Made by a program: the position numbers and the translations under genes
Notes under the pieces: generated by a model
What the model saw: only the letters and a program-made list of their open reading frames with translations
Databases searched by the model: none
Told to the model about the DNA's origin: nothing
Origin: Paenibacillaceae bacterium
Lineage (GTDB): Bacteria > Bacillota > Bacilli > Paenibacillales > NBRC-103111
Assembly: GCA_029256185.1 (NCBI GenBank)
Contig: JAQSYI010000048.1
Coordinates: 1 to 64,000, forward strand
Direction of reading: 5' to 3'
Length of the DNA: 64,000 nucleotides
Part shown: positions 15,769 to 23,988 of the stretch, piece after piece
Position numbering within the stretch: position 1 is the first letter of the stretch
Layout of the letters: each line of letters starts with the position of its first letter

Positions 15769-16641
15769 TCACCCGTGAGCGGAATAGCGGGCCGGACCCT
15801 GAAAGACTTCCCGGATATGCCAGCCCATATAACGCGCTTCCGGCTGATATTCAGGGCGAATAGGCCGCTTTATCTCATGATCGTGAAATCTCATCAGCCA
15901 CTCCTCGAAGCCTTTTGTGCCATGGGCCGCTTCAGCAGCGATCAGCCTTCGCTCCTCGTTAATGGAGAACACCCCACGGTCAAACAGCTTATGATGCAAG
16001 GAGCACAGGGCAATTCCGTTATCCACCGTATCCGGTCCGCCCGCCTGGTGCCATTGGATATGAGCCGCATCAATGCCCACCAGGTGATGGCCCAGCCTGA
16101 CGTTAAAGCCGCACACGGCGCAGCTGTATTCATACGCTCTCAGGATGCGCTCCCGGAACTGGGGATCACGGGGCCTCTTCTTGCCGACGGTGAAATCCAG
16201 CCCTACCTCTTCCAGAATATCCTGGTGCATGGACTCCGGAAAATGATCATGGAGCAGCAGCTCCGCCAGCTCTTGAATCAACGCATGATTGCCCTGCAAC
16301 AGCCATATCACTTCAGAACTGAAGCCTCCGGCCACCTGATCCGCCAGAAGCTGCCTGTCGGAAAACTGCCTCTTATCTATCCAGGAGTTCGTCTCCCATA
16401 TTCCATCTGTCACCAGTCTGACAAAGGGCTCCTCCGGATGGTAGGATTTCCTGGGCGGGCCGAATTCCATAAGAAGCTGCTTCAATTTCACCCGAACCTG
16501 CTCATAGGGCAAACTAACCGCATGCTGTTGAAGGCGGGCCAGAGCGTACAGAATCAATAGCGGTTTGTGCGGGGCGCGCTGCCCGTTCTTTTTCCAAATA
16601 CTTAAGTGCCCCATTCGTTTCTTAAGTTCGTCTGCTGTCAT
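15769..16641 (-). CDS. HNH endonuclease, phosphorothioate-DNA-binding (McrA-like) type
   Basis: A 290-aa protein in two parts. The N-terminal ~150 residues resemble the sulfur-binding domain of type IV enzymes of the ScoMcrA/SprMcrA kind: LSIWKKNGQRAPHKPLLILYAL at 13-34, where the APHKPLLL block is the family signature. The C-terminal HNH nuclease has Cys174 and Cys177 (CAVC), His194 in DAAHIQWH, Asn208 and Cys213-x2-HH216-217 (NGIALCSLHHKLFDRG). Such enzymes restrict DNA carrying phosphorothioate modification made by Dnd systems. ATG 16641 follows AAGGAG. No dnd genes are nearby, so a defensive role against modified incoming DNA is inferred. Confidence 0.75.
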   Translation of the reverse strand: MTADELKKRMGHLSIWKKNGQRAPHKPLLILYALARLQQHAVSLPYEQVRVKLKQLLMEFGPPRKSYHPEEPFVRLVTDGIWETNSWIDKRQFSDRQLLADQVAGGFSSEVIWLLQGNHALIQELAELLLHDHFPESMHQDILEEVGLDFTVGKKRPRDPQFRERILRAYEYSCAVCGFNVRLGHHLVGIDAAHIQWHQAGGPDTVDNGIALCSLHHKLFDRGVFSINEERRLIAAEAAHGTKGFEEWLMRFHDHEIKRPIRPEYQPEARYMGWHIREVFQGPARYSAHG

Positions 16642-16916
16642 CGGCGCGCTCCTTCACTGCCATATCAACAATCCTACCAGGATTATACTACTCATAGGCC
16701 GGGAGCTACAACAGATGAGGCCGCGGTGCTTCAGCTGCTCTTCGTCTTTTACCGGATCGGCTGCAGACGCAGGTGTGGGTCATTTGCGGAAAAATCAATT
16801 ATATTCTATGCATCAGGTTCCTGATTCTGTAAAATAAATGTGGAGCATACCTCAACGTATCTCACAGGATGCAGCATGCAGAGGTAGTATTGCTGTCCAT
16901 AAAAGGGTGGTTTCAT
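16642..16916. other. Intergenic region, nothing recognised
   Basis: Divergent spacer between the HNH nuclease gene and the methyltransferase leader. It must hold promoters for both, but no strong -35/-10 pair or repeat stands out. Confidence 0.3.
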
Positions 16917-16958
16917 ATGAAAAAATATTTGTCCGTTGCCCAAAATCTAGGAGGGTGA
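16917..16958 (+). CDS. Possible 13-aa leader peptide
   Basis: ATG AAA ... TGA encodes MKKYLSVAQNLGG. It is preceded by AAGGGTGG eight bases upstream and ends inside the left arm of a hairpin before the methyltransferase gene. The arrangement resembles a translational attenuator. A chance ORF cannot be excluded. Confidence 0.35.
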   Translation: MKKYLSVAQNLGG

Positions 16959-16988
16959 CTATTGTAGCCCTCCTGCATCAAATGGAGG
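16949..16988 (+). promoter_or_regulatory. Hairpin and competing anti-Shine-Dalgarno before the methyltransferase
   Basis: AGGAGGGT (16949-16956) pairs with GCCCTCCT (16967-16974). The same CCTCC can pair instead with the GGAGG ribosome site of the methyltransferase gene (16984-16988). The left arm overlaps the last codons of the leader ORF, so ribosome position could select between the two structures. Confidence 0.4.
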
Positions 16989-16994
16989 ATAAAG

Positions 16995-17816
16995 ATGGCA
17001 TATAACTGGATTAATCCGCAAGATTACACAATGGATACTTTGTTGCTGTTTGACAGATGGATTATTCGTTATCTCATGAATGAGAACAACTGGTACAACC
17101 ACGCAGGGCGTGACTATAAGACCGATCTGGCCAAAGCGCTGAGCCGTTATCCGCATGTGATTGCATTCTGCCAACGCAAGGCTCCCGAATGCACAAATTT
17201 CATAAGTCAGCTCCCTTCACTTCTGCAGGCACATGTAAGCGCTGAAGAAGCCCGCTTGGCTGAGGTATCGCTGCTAACGGCATATGAGACCTTCATTGTG
17301 TATGCATATCCGGAGGTTATGGATCAGGTGAATTATATCCGCAACTGGAATCCCCAAAGCCTCTATAGCTTAGTGGACCTGACGGATAAAATCGTGTTGG
17401 ATGTGGGAGCCGGAACAGGCAGGCTTGCCTTTGCCGCAGCAGACAGGGCCAGGCGCGTATATGCAAGTGAGCCATGCGACAGCCTGCGTGAGTATATGCG
17501 TGACCGGATAAAGAGCAGTCGCATTCAAAATATGAAGGTTCTTGACGGTATGGCAACGGAGCTGCCGTACGAGGACAGTACCTTCGATGTGGTTATGTCC
17601 GGTCATGTTGTCGGAGATTCCTATGATCAGGAAATCGCTGAGCTGACCCGTATAACCAAAAGCGGCGGATGGATCGTCTGCTGCAACGGGGACGATGAAT
17701 TCAAGAGAACGGCTCCTAATAAGGAGCTGCTGGACCGGGGGTTTGAATCTTTCAGTCATGAAAGTATGGAGGGCGGCATCATCTACGATTACCGCAAAAG
17801 AGTAGTCAAGACATAA
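16995..17816 (+). CDS. Class I SAM-dependent methyltransferase
   Basis: A 273-aa protein. Residues ~130-235 carry the Rossmann methyltransferase fold. Motif I is VLDVGAGTGRLAF, motif II has the acidic VYASEPCDSL, then DGMATELPYEDSTFDVVMSGHVVGD (motifs III-IV) and ELTRITKSGGWIVCCN. The N-terminal ~120 residues are helical, rich in Trp and Tyr, and unfamiliar, probably the substrate-binding part. ATG 16995 follows TGGAGG. The substrate cannot be told from sequence. A leader ORF and hairpin directly upstream suggest translation-level control. It ends in a strong terminator, so it is a single-gene unit. Confidence 0.85.
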   Translation: MAYNWINPQDYTMDTLLLFDRWIIRYLMNENNWYNHAGRDYKTDLAKALSRYPHVIAFCQRKAPECTNFISQLPSLLQAHVSAEEARLAEVSLLTAYETFIVYAYPEVMDQVNYIRNWNPQSLYSLVDLTDKIVLDVGAGTGRLAFAAADRARRVYASEPCDSLREYMRDRIKSSRIQNMKVLDGMATELPYEDSTFDVVMSGHVVGDSYDQEIAELTRITKSGGWIVCCNGDDEFKRTAPNKELLDRGFESFSHESMEGGIIYDYRKRVVKT

Positions 17817-17872
17817 AATCCAAGTTTGCCGCGGTGCCCTGTCCTTCTTATCTTGCAATTTTTTCCTTTAAG

Positions 17873-17908
17873 AAAGACCTGGCGGAAGAACACCGTCAGG
17901 TCTTTTTT
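17873..17908 (+). terminator. Rho-independent terminator
   Basis: 13-bp stem AAAGACCTGGCGG / CCGTCAGGTCTTT with a 7-base loop and T-run, ~55 bp after the methyltransferase stop. Confidence 0.95.
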
Positions 17909-17962
17909 ACATTTCTAAAGGAGTAACGCCTTTTTCCTATGGCGGTCCCGCCCCGCTTACTC

Positions 17963-18158
17963 ATAACGGAAATTTTTTCCGTTATCCCTGCGAATTGTTC
18001 ATTACTCGCTCATTTAGCGGAAATTTTTTCCGTTATCTCCTACTAAACTCCCCGAAAAAGGCATATTGACCTAGTTTTGAGCAAATTAACGGAAATTTTT
18101 TCCGTTAATTCTTCGCAATTACCGAAAAATCTCATGGTAACGGAAATTTTTTCCGTTA
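17963..18158. repeat. Palindrome array 2 (core AACGGAAATTTTTTCCGTT)
   Basis: Four nearly identical palindromes begin at about 17963, 18015, 18086 and 18138, separated by unrelated sequence. Start-to-start distances are about 52, 71 and 52 bp. A decayed fifth unit (TTACCGAAAAATC) lies in the 71-bp-side spacer near 18119. The array sits between the methyltransferase terminator and the broken nucleotidyltransferase. There are no cas genes and the spacers are unequal, so this is not a CRISPR array. Confidence 0.8.
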
Positions 18159-18185
18159 TGCTGTTCCACTCCCTTTATTACCATA

Positions 18186-18478
18186 TCATTCACCTTGAAC
18201 ACTTACCTCACTTAAAATTTCTTCCCTCATATACGGTTTTAACGCGTTTATGGTAACTAGATCTACAGGTCCGTTGAATAAAGATTCTAAGTAATCCTTC
18301 AATTCAACGAATTGAAATCCTACAGGCCTTGTGAATTCAACAAGAAGGTCAATATCACTTTTTTCGGTTTGTTCTTCACGAACAAATAAGCCGAAAATAC
18401 CTATCTTGCTTACACAATACTGCTCTGATAAAAAATCTTTTGATTTTTCAGGATTTGTTCCACATCTTTTCGCTCCAC
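18186..18478 (-). pseudogene. MNT-type nucleotidyltransferase, frameshifted
   Basis: The C-terminal frame encodes a minimal nucleotidyltransferase: SKIGIFGLFVREEQTEKSDIDLLVEF is the G-[GS]-x-D-x-D region, with the first Ser replaced by Leu and Gly by Glu. The expected N-terminus, (GTG)ERKDVEQILKN, is encoded in another frame starting at 18478 with GGGGTG upstream. The two frames meet in an A-rich stretch around 18430-18445, where one missing base would restore KN-x-KDFLSEQYCVSK. MNT proteins normally partner a HEPN toxin. None is adjacent, so this is probably the relic of a HEPN-MNT module. The start in the other frame at 18545 would give an unrelated N-terminus. Confidence 0.7.
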
Positions 18479-18569
18479 TCCAATCACCCCATGAAAAAGA
18501 TATATCTACATGATATCCTAATTTTGTATTCTTGGTCTGTATCATTTAATAAAGGGTTAGCTGCATGCC

Positions 18570-20198
18570 CTATTCCTCCCAGACCACTGTGCAGATGCAT
18601 TTGACTTCTTCTGCGGCAGGCTTCCTCAGGCAACCGTTCCTGAACAGGAGCCAGAGGATTGTGATATAAGGGCTGAAGCCGGACAACAGGTGATTGCGCT
18701 CATTATCCTCCACGAAGTCCGGGATCTCTTTGTTCATGGCCGTCATGTACCGATGGAATGTGCTGCCTATCCCCTCCCTGTCCAGCAGCTTATCCGAGCA
18801 GGCCTGCAAGAGATCAGTCACCGCTTCCATCCGGTCCGCAGTCAGATAGGGAATCAGAATTTTGAGGCTTCCGTCCCTATGGGCTGCATAGCCTTCTCTG
18901 ATCAGATTGGAGATGATTTCCCGGTCATAGCTGTTGGGAGCCTCACCGCTCACGATAAGCTCATGCACCCGGTTTAGCTGGGCAAGCTCAGCCGGCCCAA
19001 ATTCACGGTGCCCACCCAGGAAGCCCAGATCAAACTGCAGGGCATGCATTTTCCCGGCAGCAGGCAATTTTATCGCATTACCGCCCCCTTGCAGACAGAA
19101 CTCACGAAGCTCCTCGGTAAGCCCGGGATGCTCCTCCACAATATCCGTCATCCGAAGGCTGGCGCTCGCCCAGTAACGTCCCCCATCCTTGCGCCTCGGC
19201 GATGCGTGCTGAAGCCCATGGCGCTCAATCATCACCCGGTCGATCTGCTGAATGGTGCGGAAGATGATCAGGGGAATGAATTGCCAAATCAGAAAGTCGT
19301 CTGTGAAATCCCCACTGTTGCCAACAGCCTCTTTGATCCCCGGCAGCGCTTCCGTAATAACGTGATGGAACTGTTCGGCCATCGGCCAGGTATGCTCCAG
19401 ATGAAATTCCCTCTCGGTCAGTTGGTAACGGGCGTCCGGGATGAAGAAGCGGGTTTGGTACTTGTTCTTCTGCACCCTTCTCATATAATCCAACTCAAGC
19501 AGCCTGTCGAGCTTATCTTCGAGGTATACGGCGGCCACACCGAGAGTCCTTGCAATTTCCTCCACGGTCAGCGCCCTGCCGTGACAGACCCAGCAGATAT
19601 TCTGCATCAATACATCGGTATGCAAGCCGCATGGGTCAACCTGCTCTCCCCAGCCATTCCGTCCTGTGCTAAGCCGTACAGGCTTGTAAATACCGCTATT
19701 CTCCGTTGGCAATCTCAACCGCTCCCTTAGATCTGTTTTGGCCTGACTCAGATGCCACCTGACAGTGGAGGCAGGAATACCGAGAAGACGGGCTATGTCC
19801 TCCCCTCTCTTGTTCTCGTAATAGTACATGACGGTAATGTCTCGTTTCATTTTGCCGAGATACATGATCTCCTGCCGCAGCTTCCCCATCAGCTCGTTGT
19901 GAATGAGCGCCGCTTCAATATTGTCCCCGCTCTCCATGTATTGGATTGTGCCCCCGTTGTGCAAGGCTTCCCACCCGGGCTTGTTCTTCCGCAGATACTT
20001 GGACCAGGTATAGCAGCAGATCCGGTAGATATACCCATCCATATTGTCGATGCCCTTATCCGCCAGTGCCCCGTCACAGAGCGCCACAATAATTTCCTGG
20101 GATAAATCCCCGGCGTTGTGAACATCATTGGTTTTGGCATAGGCAAATCCCCATATTCTCTTGGCGTAGTCTTGAATCAGACGTTCCGTGAAATCCAT
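18570..20198 (-). CDS. ECF sigma factor with ~370-aa C-terminal extension
   Basis: A 542-aa protein, roughly three times the usual ECF size. Residues 1-90 are sigma region 2 (DLSQEIIVALCDGAL, IYRICCYTWSKYL). Residues ~115-160 are region 4, with helix-turn-helix RGEDIARLLGIPASTVRWHLSQAKTDLRERL. The extension begins with Cys-containing HTDVLMQNICWVCHGRALTVEEIARTLGVAAVYLEDKLDRL, which looks like a winged helix, followed by a long alpha/beta domain of unknown type ending at the C-terminus. No anti-sigma gene is adjacent, so the tail may itself be the sensory or inhibitory part. The gene stands alone between two broken genes. Confidence 0.8.
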   Translation of the reverse strand: MDFTERLIQDYAKRIWGFAYAKTNDVHNAGDLSQEIIVALCDGALADKGIDNMDGYIYRICCYTWSKYLRKNKPGWEALHNGGTIQYMESGDNIEAALIHNELMGKLRQEIMYLGKMKRDITVMYYYENKRGEDIARLLGIPASTVRWHLSQAKTDLRERLRLPTENSGIYKPVRLSTGRNGWGEQVDPCGLHTDVLMQNICWVCHGRALTVEEIARTLGVAAVYLEDKLDRLLELDYMRRVQKNKYQTRFFIPDARYQLTEREFHLEHTWPMAEQFHHVITEALPGIKEAVGNSGDFTDDFLIWQFIPLIIFRTIQQIDRVMIERHGLQHASPRRKDGGRYWASASLRMTDIVEEHPGLTEELREFCLQGGGNAIKLPAAGKMHALQFDLGFLGGHREFGPAELAQLNRVHELIVSGEAPNSYDREIISNLIREGYAAHRDGSLKILIPYLTADRMEAVTDLLQACSDKLLDREGIGSTFHRYMTAMNKEIPDFVEDNERNHLLSGFSPYITILWLLFRNGCLRKPAAEEVKCICTVVWEE

Positions 20199-20349
20199 CT
20201 TCTCACCTGCCCTTCATTAGCATCCCTCTTATAAGTACCGGCAAAATCAATTTTGTTGGGAACCATTGGGCCGAATGGCGTATTTCATTGTAAGATACCC
20301 ATCTTTAACTCTGCATGTATTTCCTATATAATGAGCTTTATTTGTCTAA

Positions 20350-20778
20350 AGGCAGGGATATCAAAGCAACCATACCTATTCCCACAACCGGATGGTTTTT
20401 AAATCCCCGTCCTATATCAAGCAGGAAATTGAGGATACGGACCGCCTGATCAGAGAGACCGGGTACAAGGGTACGATTCAGTTTAGGCCTCCGTATGGTA
20501 AAAAATTATTATTCCTTCCCTATTACCTTAAACAAAACGGCCGGAATACGATTACATGGGACCTGGAGCCCGAAACCGATCCGCGGGTCAACGCAAGCTC
20601 CGAAACCATAATCCGGCACGTGGTGGACAATGTCAAGCCAGGCTCCATCATCCTGTTGCATCCCATGTATGATGGGAAAGGCAATACCCTTAATGCCATT
20701 AAGGGTATTATTAAGGGACTCCAAGATCAAGACTACATTTTCAAAACGGTAAATGAATTATTGGAATACAGGAATTAA
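20350..20778 (+). pseudogene. Polysaccharide deacetylase (CE4), 5'-truncated
   Basis: The surviving reading frame begins after a stop at 20347. It retains the NHTYSHNRM metal-binding motif (H-x3-H), the RPPYGKK motif, the TWDLEPETD region and the LLHPMYDG motif. The TFDDGP motif with the catalytic base and first metal ligand, which should lie further upstream, is gone. An internal ATG at 20392 could still yield a 128-aa fragment, but that would lose the H-x3-H motif. There is no ribosome site for it. The 3' end abuts a 28-bp inverted-repeat element. Confidence 0.8.
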
Positions 20779-20780
20779 TT

Positions 20781-20808
20781 CTAGGGCGCGTCCGAAAACT
20801 CGCCCTAG
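20781..20808. repeat. Inverted-repeat element (copy C, 28 bp remnant)
   Basis: CTAGGGCGCGTCCGAAAACT plus CGCCCTAG shares the AGGGCG..GTC.GAAAACTCG end of the elements at 11255 and 35853. Only one end plus a short complementary tail remains. It lies exactly between the truncated deacetylase and the permease gene stop. Confidence 0.55.
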
Positions 20809-21599
20809 ATGCCGAACTCCCGCTTCCGGTAAAAGAAGTAGGTGAAAGCCGAAAAAAGGGCGGTAACCAGAAGGGAAAAAAGCGCAATCGCGAGACTAAG
20901 CCCATGGCCATCGGCAATACGGCTGTAGTCGAAATATTTAAAGGGGGAAAGCACATTCAGAAAACGAAGATCATCTGCCAAATCCGTAATTTTGGATATG
21001 ACGAACGAACCGAACAGAATCCCGGTGGCCAGAGCACCCGAGGCTTTGGAACTGCGGATGAAAGCTGCGAGCAATGCTCCAAGCGACAGAAAGAGCAGTT
21101 GAATGATAAGCATGCTGAACAGAAACAAGACTATTTCACCGGTGATTGCCTCTCCCTTATTGTATGCATCAACCATAATAATGGAGGAGAACAGGCTGAC
21201 GAGGTTCAGGATGATTATGTTCACCAGAGCGGCAAGAAGCTTTGAAGTCATAATGGCTGTCCGCGACACCGGCTTCACCATCAGGAATTCGGCCGTCTTA
21301 TCCCGCTCCTCCTTGGCAATGATGCTGCTCCCCAGCAGCACGGCGTGGATGGCGGCCGTAAGTTCAATATACAGAAACAGAAATGCAAAAAAACCGCTCA
21401 TGACAGTCACGTCCAACGAGCCCATCCCCAAAAGGGCTTTTAATGAATCCGGCAATTGGTTAAAAACTTCACTGCTCGCCCCGCCTGAGGAATAAGCGGT
21501 ATACTTGCCCATGCCGCTCGCTACCAACAGAAACATGCATACGCTCCATATGATCAAGGACTTTCGGTTGGACTTAAGCTCTCTTAAGAAAATATTCAT
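20805..21599 (-). CDS. ABC exporter permease (ABC-2 type), second
   Basis: A 264-aa membrane protein with about six TM segments. It opens MNIFLRELKSNRKSLIIWSVCMFLLV, closely parallel to the neighbouring permease (MNMYLHELKSLRKAAVIWSCSM). It has the family's IIAKEERDKTAEFLMVKPVSR coupling region, near-identical to ILSKESRERTADFLLVKPVSR in its partner. The start is the second ATG of an ATGATG at 21599, seven bases after GAGGAGG. With the other permease and the ATPase it makes a heterodimeric exporter. The stop overlaps the end of the 28-bp inverted-repeat element. Confidence 0.88.
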   Translation of the reverse strand: MNIFLRELKSNRKSLIIWSVCMFLLVASGMGKYTAYSSGGASSEVFNQLPDSLKALLGMGSLDVTVMSGFFAFLFLYIELTAAIHAVLLGSSIIAKEERDKTAEFLMVKPVSRTAIMTSKLLAALVNIIILNLVSLFSSIIMVDAYNKGEAITGEIVLFLFSMLIIQLLFLSLGALLAAFIRSSKASGALATGILFGSFVISKITDLADDLRFLNVLSPFKYFDYSRIADGHGLSLAIALFSLLVTALFSAFTYFFYRKREFGI

Positions 21600-21635
21600 C
21601 ATCAAACCTCCTCACGGGTTACAGCCGCATGCAGC

Positions 21636-22439
21636 TCAGTTCACCGCATGAATATCCTTCCTATTGTAGATCACATAGCTGGCTGCGACGGCTGCCGCGA
21701 TAATGATCCCGCTGATAATCAGATACTGGACCTCATAAGCCGCATTGTCAATAATATAAGGAATATCAAAGTATTTGAACGGAGAAGCATAACGGGCCGC
21801 CTCATCCTTGGTGCCGGTGGCAATCAGCGCCCCAACCATGTAGAATCCAAAAACAACACCAAGTGAAAGAGGAAGCACGTTTTTCAATTTGTTGAAGAAC
21901 ACGGAAATAACCATGCCTACTGCAAGAAAAATAAGCTGGATAAAGAGCAGGACGAGATTAATCATGAAGAATAGCTTATGGCTGTAATCGGATGTTCTGA
22001 CGGCGTTGGCTATGACAGCCGATGCGGTGTAGAATACAATATCCGTGGCAAGAATCATGGTGAAAGCCGCCAGGAGCTTGGCACTGACGATGCTTGAGCG
22101 TGAAACGGGCTTGACCAGGAGAAAATCCGCCGTCCGCTCCCGTGATTCCTTGGATAAGATGGAAACACCGAAGTTCATGGCCTGAATAGCTCCGCACAGG
22201 GAAATAAAGGAGAAGATCATCGAATAAAAACCCAGGATGGAGGTGATGTAATCCAGATTAATTCCCAGCATGGCCCGTATGGATGCCGGATAGCTGCCCA
22301 GCATGGTTTTGAACTCCGCCGCATCCCTCGCCATACTGGGATAGATGGAAAGAAACAACGCTGCCAGCGCAATCATGGAACACGACCAGATCACAGCCGC
22401 TTTCCGCAAGGATTTCAGTTCGTGCAGGTACATATTCAT
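21636..22439 (-). CDS. ABC exporter permease (ABC-2 type), first
   Basis: A 267-aa permease with six TM segments, paralogous to the downstream permease. It shares the RELKS/HELKS N-terminal helix and the KPVSRSSIVSAKLLAA loop that contacts the ATPase. Its start overlaps the ATPase stop by four bases (ATGA), so the two are translationally coupled. The substrate is unknown. In Bacillales such TetR-linked exporters with paired ABC-2 permeases often expel antimicrobials or lipids, but this is family-level inference. Confidence 0.88.
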   Translation of the reverse strand: MNMYLHELKSLRKAAVIWSCSMIALAALFLSIYPSMARDAAEFKTMLGSYPASIRAMLGINLDYITSILGFYSMIFSFISLCGAIQAMNFGVSILSKESRERTADFLLVKPVSRSSIVSAKLLAAFTMILATDIVFYTASAVIANAVRTSDYSHKLFFMINLVLLFIQLIFLAVGMVISVFFNKLKNVLPLSLGVVFGFYMVGALIATGTKDEAARYASPFKYFDIPYIIDNAAYEVQYLIISGIIIAAAVAASYVIYNRKDIHAVN

Positions 22440-23326
22440 GCCGTTCCATCCTCCTTGCCATAATAGTGCATGAAGATTTCCTCAAGGTCGGGTTCTTCGA
22501 TGGCAATGTTGCGAAGCTCCATACCGGCGATTTTCCGGATAATATGATTAATATTGCCCTTGAATATAAAATGGGCCGAATTGCCTTTGATCTCAAGATT
22601 GTTCACTCCGTTGATGGTTAAGGCTTCTTTGGTGATTTCGGACTTGCCCTCGATACTGATCTTCTTGTAGTTGTTTTCGTGCAGGGTGCTCATCTTCTCC
22701 AGCTTGATGATTTTCCCTTCTTTAATAAAGGCCACCCGGCTGCACATTTTCTGTACCTCGCTGAGAATGTGGGAGGAAAAGAATACGGTTGCGCCCTTTT
22801 TGTTTTCCTGCAGGATGATCTCAAAAAATTTTTGCTGCATCAGCGGATCAAGGCCGCTTGTAGGCTCATCGAGAATAATCAGCTTCGGCTCGTGGAGCAG
22901 CCCTTGCACGATACCGACCTTCTTCTTGTTGCCGAAGGAAAGGTCGTCGATCTTCTTGTTCAGGTCCAGATCCATCATGCCGGCAAGCTCCTTTATGCGG
23001 TGCATGCAATCCTTCTTGTAGAAGCTGGCCGAATAACGGAGCAGGTCGATGACCCGCATATCATCGTAATAGAACACTTCGGACGGCAGATATCCTACCT
23101 CCTTCCTGATTTCGGGATGCTCGCTGCAACTTTTACCGAAGATGGCAGCGCTCCCGCCGGTGGGATTGATGAGGCCAAGCAGCGTCCGGATGGTGGTGGA
23201 TTTCCCGGCACCGTTAGGCCCGATAAACCCGAATACCTCTCCCTGTTCAACAGCCAGGTTGACATCCATGATGCCTCTTGCCTTGCCGTAATGTTTGGTG
23301 AGGTTCTTTATTTCAATGACGTTCAT
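22436..23326 (-). CDS. ABC exporter ATP-binding protein
   Basis: A 296-aa ATPase of the drug/antibiotic export class. Walker A is GPNGAGKST (about 39-47), the signature is a degenerate LSFGNKKKV, and Walker B is LIILDEPTSGLDP. The H-loop is SSHIL. The C-terminal ~80 residues are an extension (EGKSEITKEALTINGVNNLEI) typical of exporters paired with ABC-2 permeases. It lies second in the operon, 12 bp after the TetR gene. ATG 23326 follows GGAGGAT. Confidence 0.92.
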   Translation of the reverse strand: MNVIEIKNLTKHYGKARGIMDVNLAVEQGEVFGFIGPNGAGKSTTIRTLLGLINPTGGSAAIFGKSCSEHPEIRKEVGYLPSEVFYYDDMRVIDLLRYSASFYKKDCMHRIKELAGMMDLDLNKKIDDLSFGNKKKVGIVQGLLHEPKLIILDEPTSGLDPLMQQKFFEIILQENKKGATVFFSSHILSEVQKMCSRVAFIKEGKIIKLEKMSTLHENNYKKISIEGKSEITKEALTINGVNNLEIKGNSAHFIFKGNINHIIRKIAGMELRNIAIEEPDLEEIFMHYYGKEDGTA

Positions 23327-23338
23327 AAGACATCCTCC

Positions 23339-23962
23339 TCAAAATTCTCCCAGATATTCCTCTTTATATAGATTGTTTCTCAGCAAATTCATACTCTCAT
23401 CGAATTCTTCGGATATGACCTTCATATCGAATTCTGCCCGGTTGGGTAATTCACTGACGAATCCTTCGGCGTACCGGACCAGGATTTTCATGACCAGCTT
23501 GGGGTCAACGCCTTCTTTGAATTTGGAAGCGTCCATGTTGTCAAAAGCGATTTTGCTTCTGAAATTTTCACCCGCGGCAAGCCTGTGTTTGATCTCTTTC
23601 CGCACTTCTTCATCCTCTTCAAAATAAGCGCTGGTTAAAAAGGAAAGAACGGACGGGTGTTTTTCCATAACCGAAATTTTGATTATTGTCGCAAGCTTGA
23701 TTCGTTCAAAGAAATCGGTGACCCCCTGATCAAACCTCTCCTCCACTTCATTCATCAGAACACCGCTGCAAAAATCCATTAAATGAAGGTATAGCGTCTT
23801 TTTGGTGCCAAAATAATGGAATACCATCGCTTTGGAAATTCCCGCGGCGGCGGCAATGTCACTTACGGATGCCTTCTTATAACCGTTGGCGCCGAAGGCT
23901 GTAAGAGCGCCCGCAATGATTTTATTTTGTTTATCGACAGGCAACCCTACAAACTTTTCCAA
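23339..23962 (-). CDS. TetR-family regulator of the exporter operon
   Basis: A repressor of about 207 aa, first gene of the exporter operon. The helix-turn-helix is at KKASVSDIAAAAGISKAMVFHYFGTKKTLYLHL (about residues 30-62). The rest is the helical ligand and dimer domain. I prefer TTG 23962 (EKFVGLPVDKQNK) because GGAGG lies eight bases upstream; a GTG nine bases earlier overlaps that site. A long inverted repeat just upstream (23989-24037) is the likely operator. Autoregulation of the whole operon is therefore expected, with release by the exported compound. Confidence 0.88.
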   Translation of the reverse strand: MEKFVGLPVDKQNKIIAGALTAFGANGYKKASVSDIAAAAGISKAMVFHYFGTKKTLYLHLMDFCSGVLMNEVEERFDQGVTDFFERIKLATIIKISVMEKHPSVLSFLTSAYFEEDEEVRKEIKHRLAAGENFRSKIAFDNMDASKFKEGVDPKLVMKILVRYAEGFVSELPNRAEFDMKVISEEFDESMNLLRNNLYKEEYLGEF

Positions 23963-23988
23963 CCCCTTCACCTCCGCAAATACAAATC

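Noticed and set aside
17963-18158. CRISPR-like array
   Set aside because: Only four palindromic units with unequal spacers (about 30-50 bp), no leader and no cas genes in the window.
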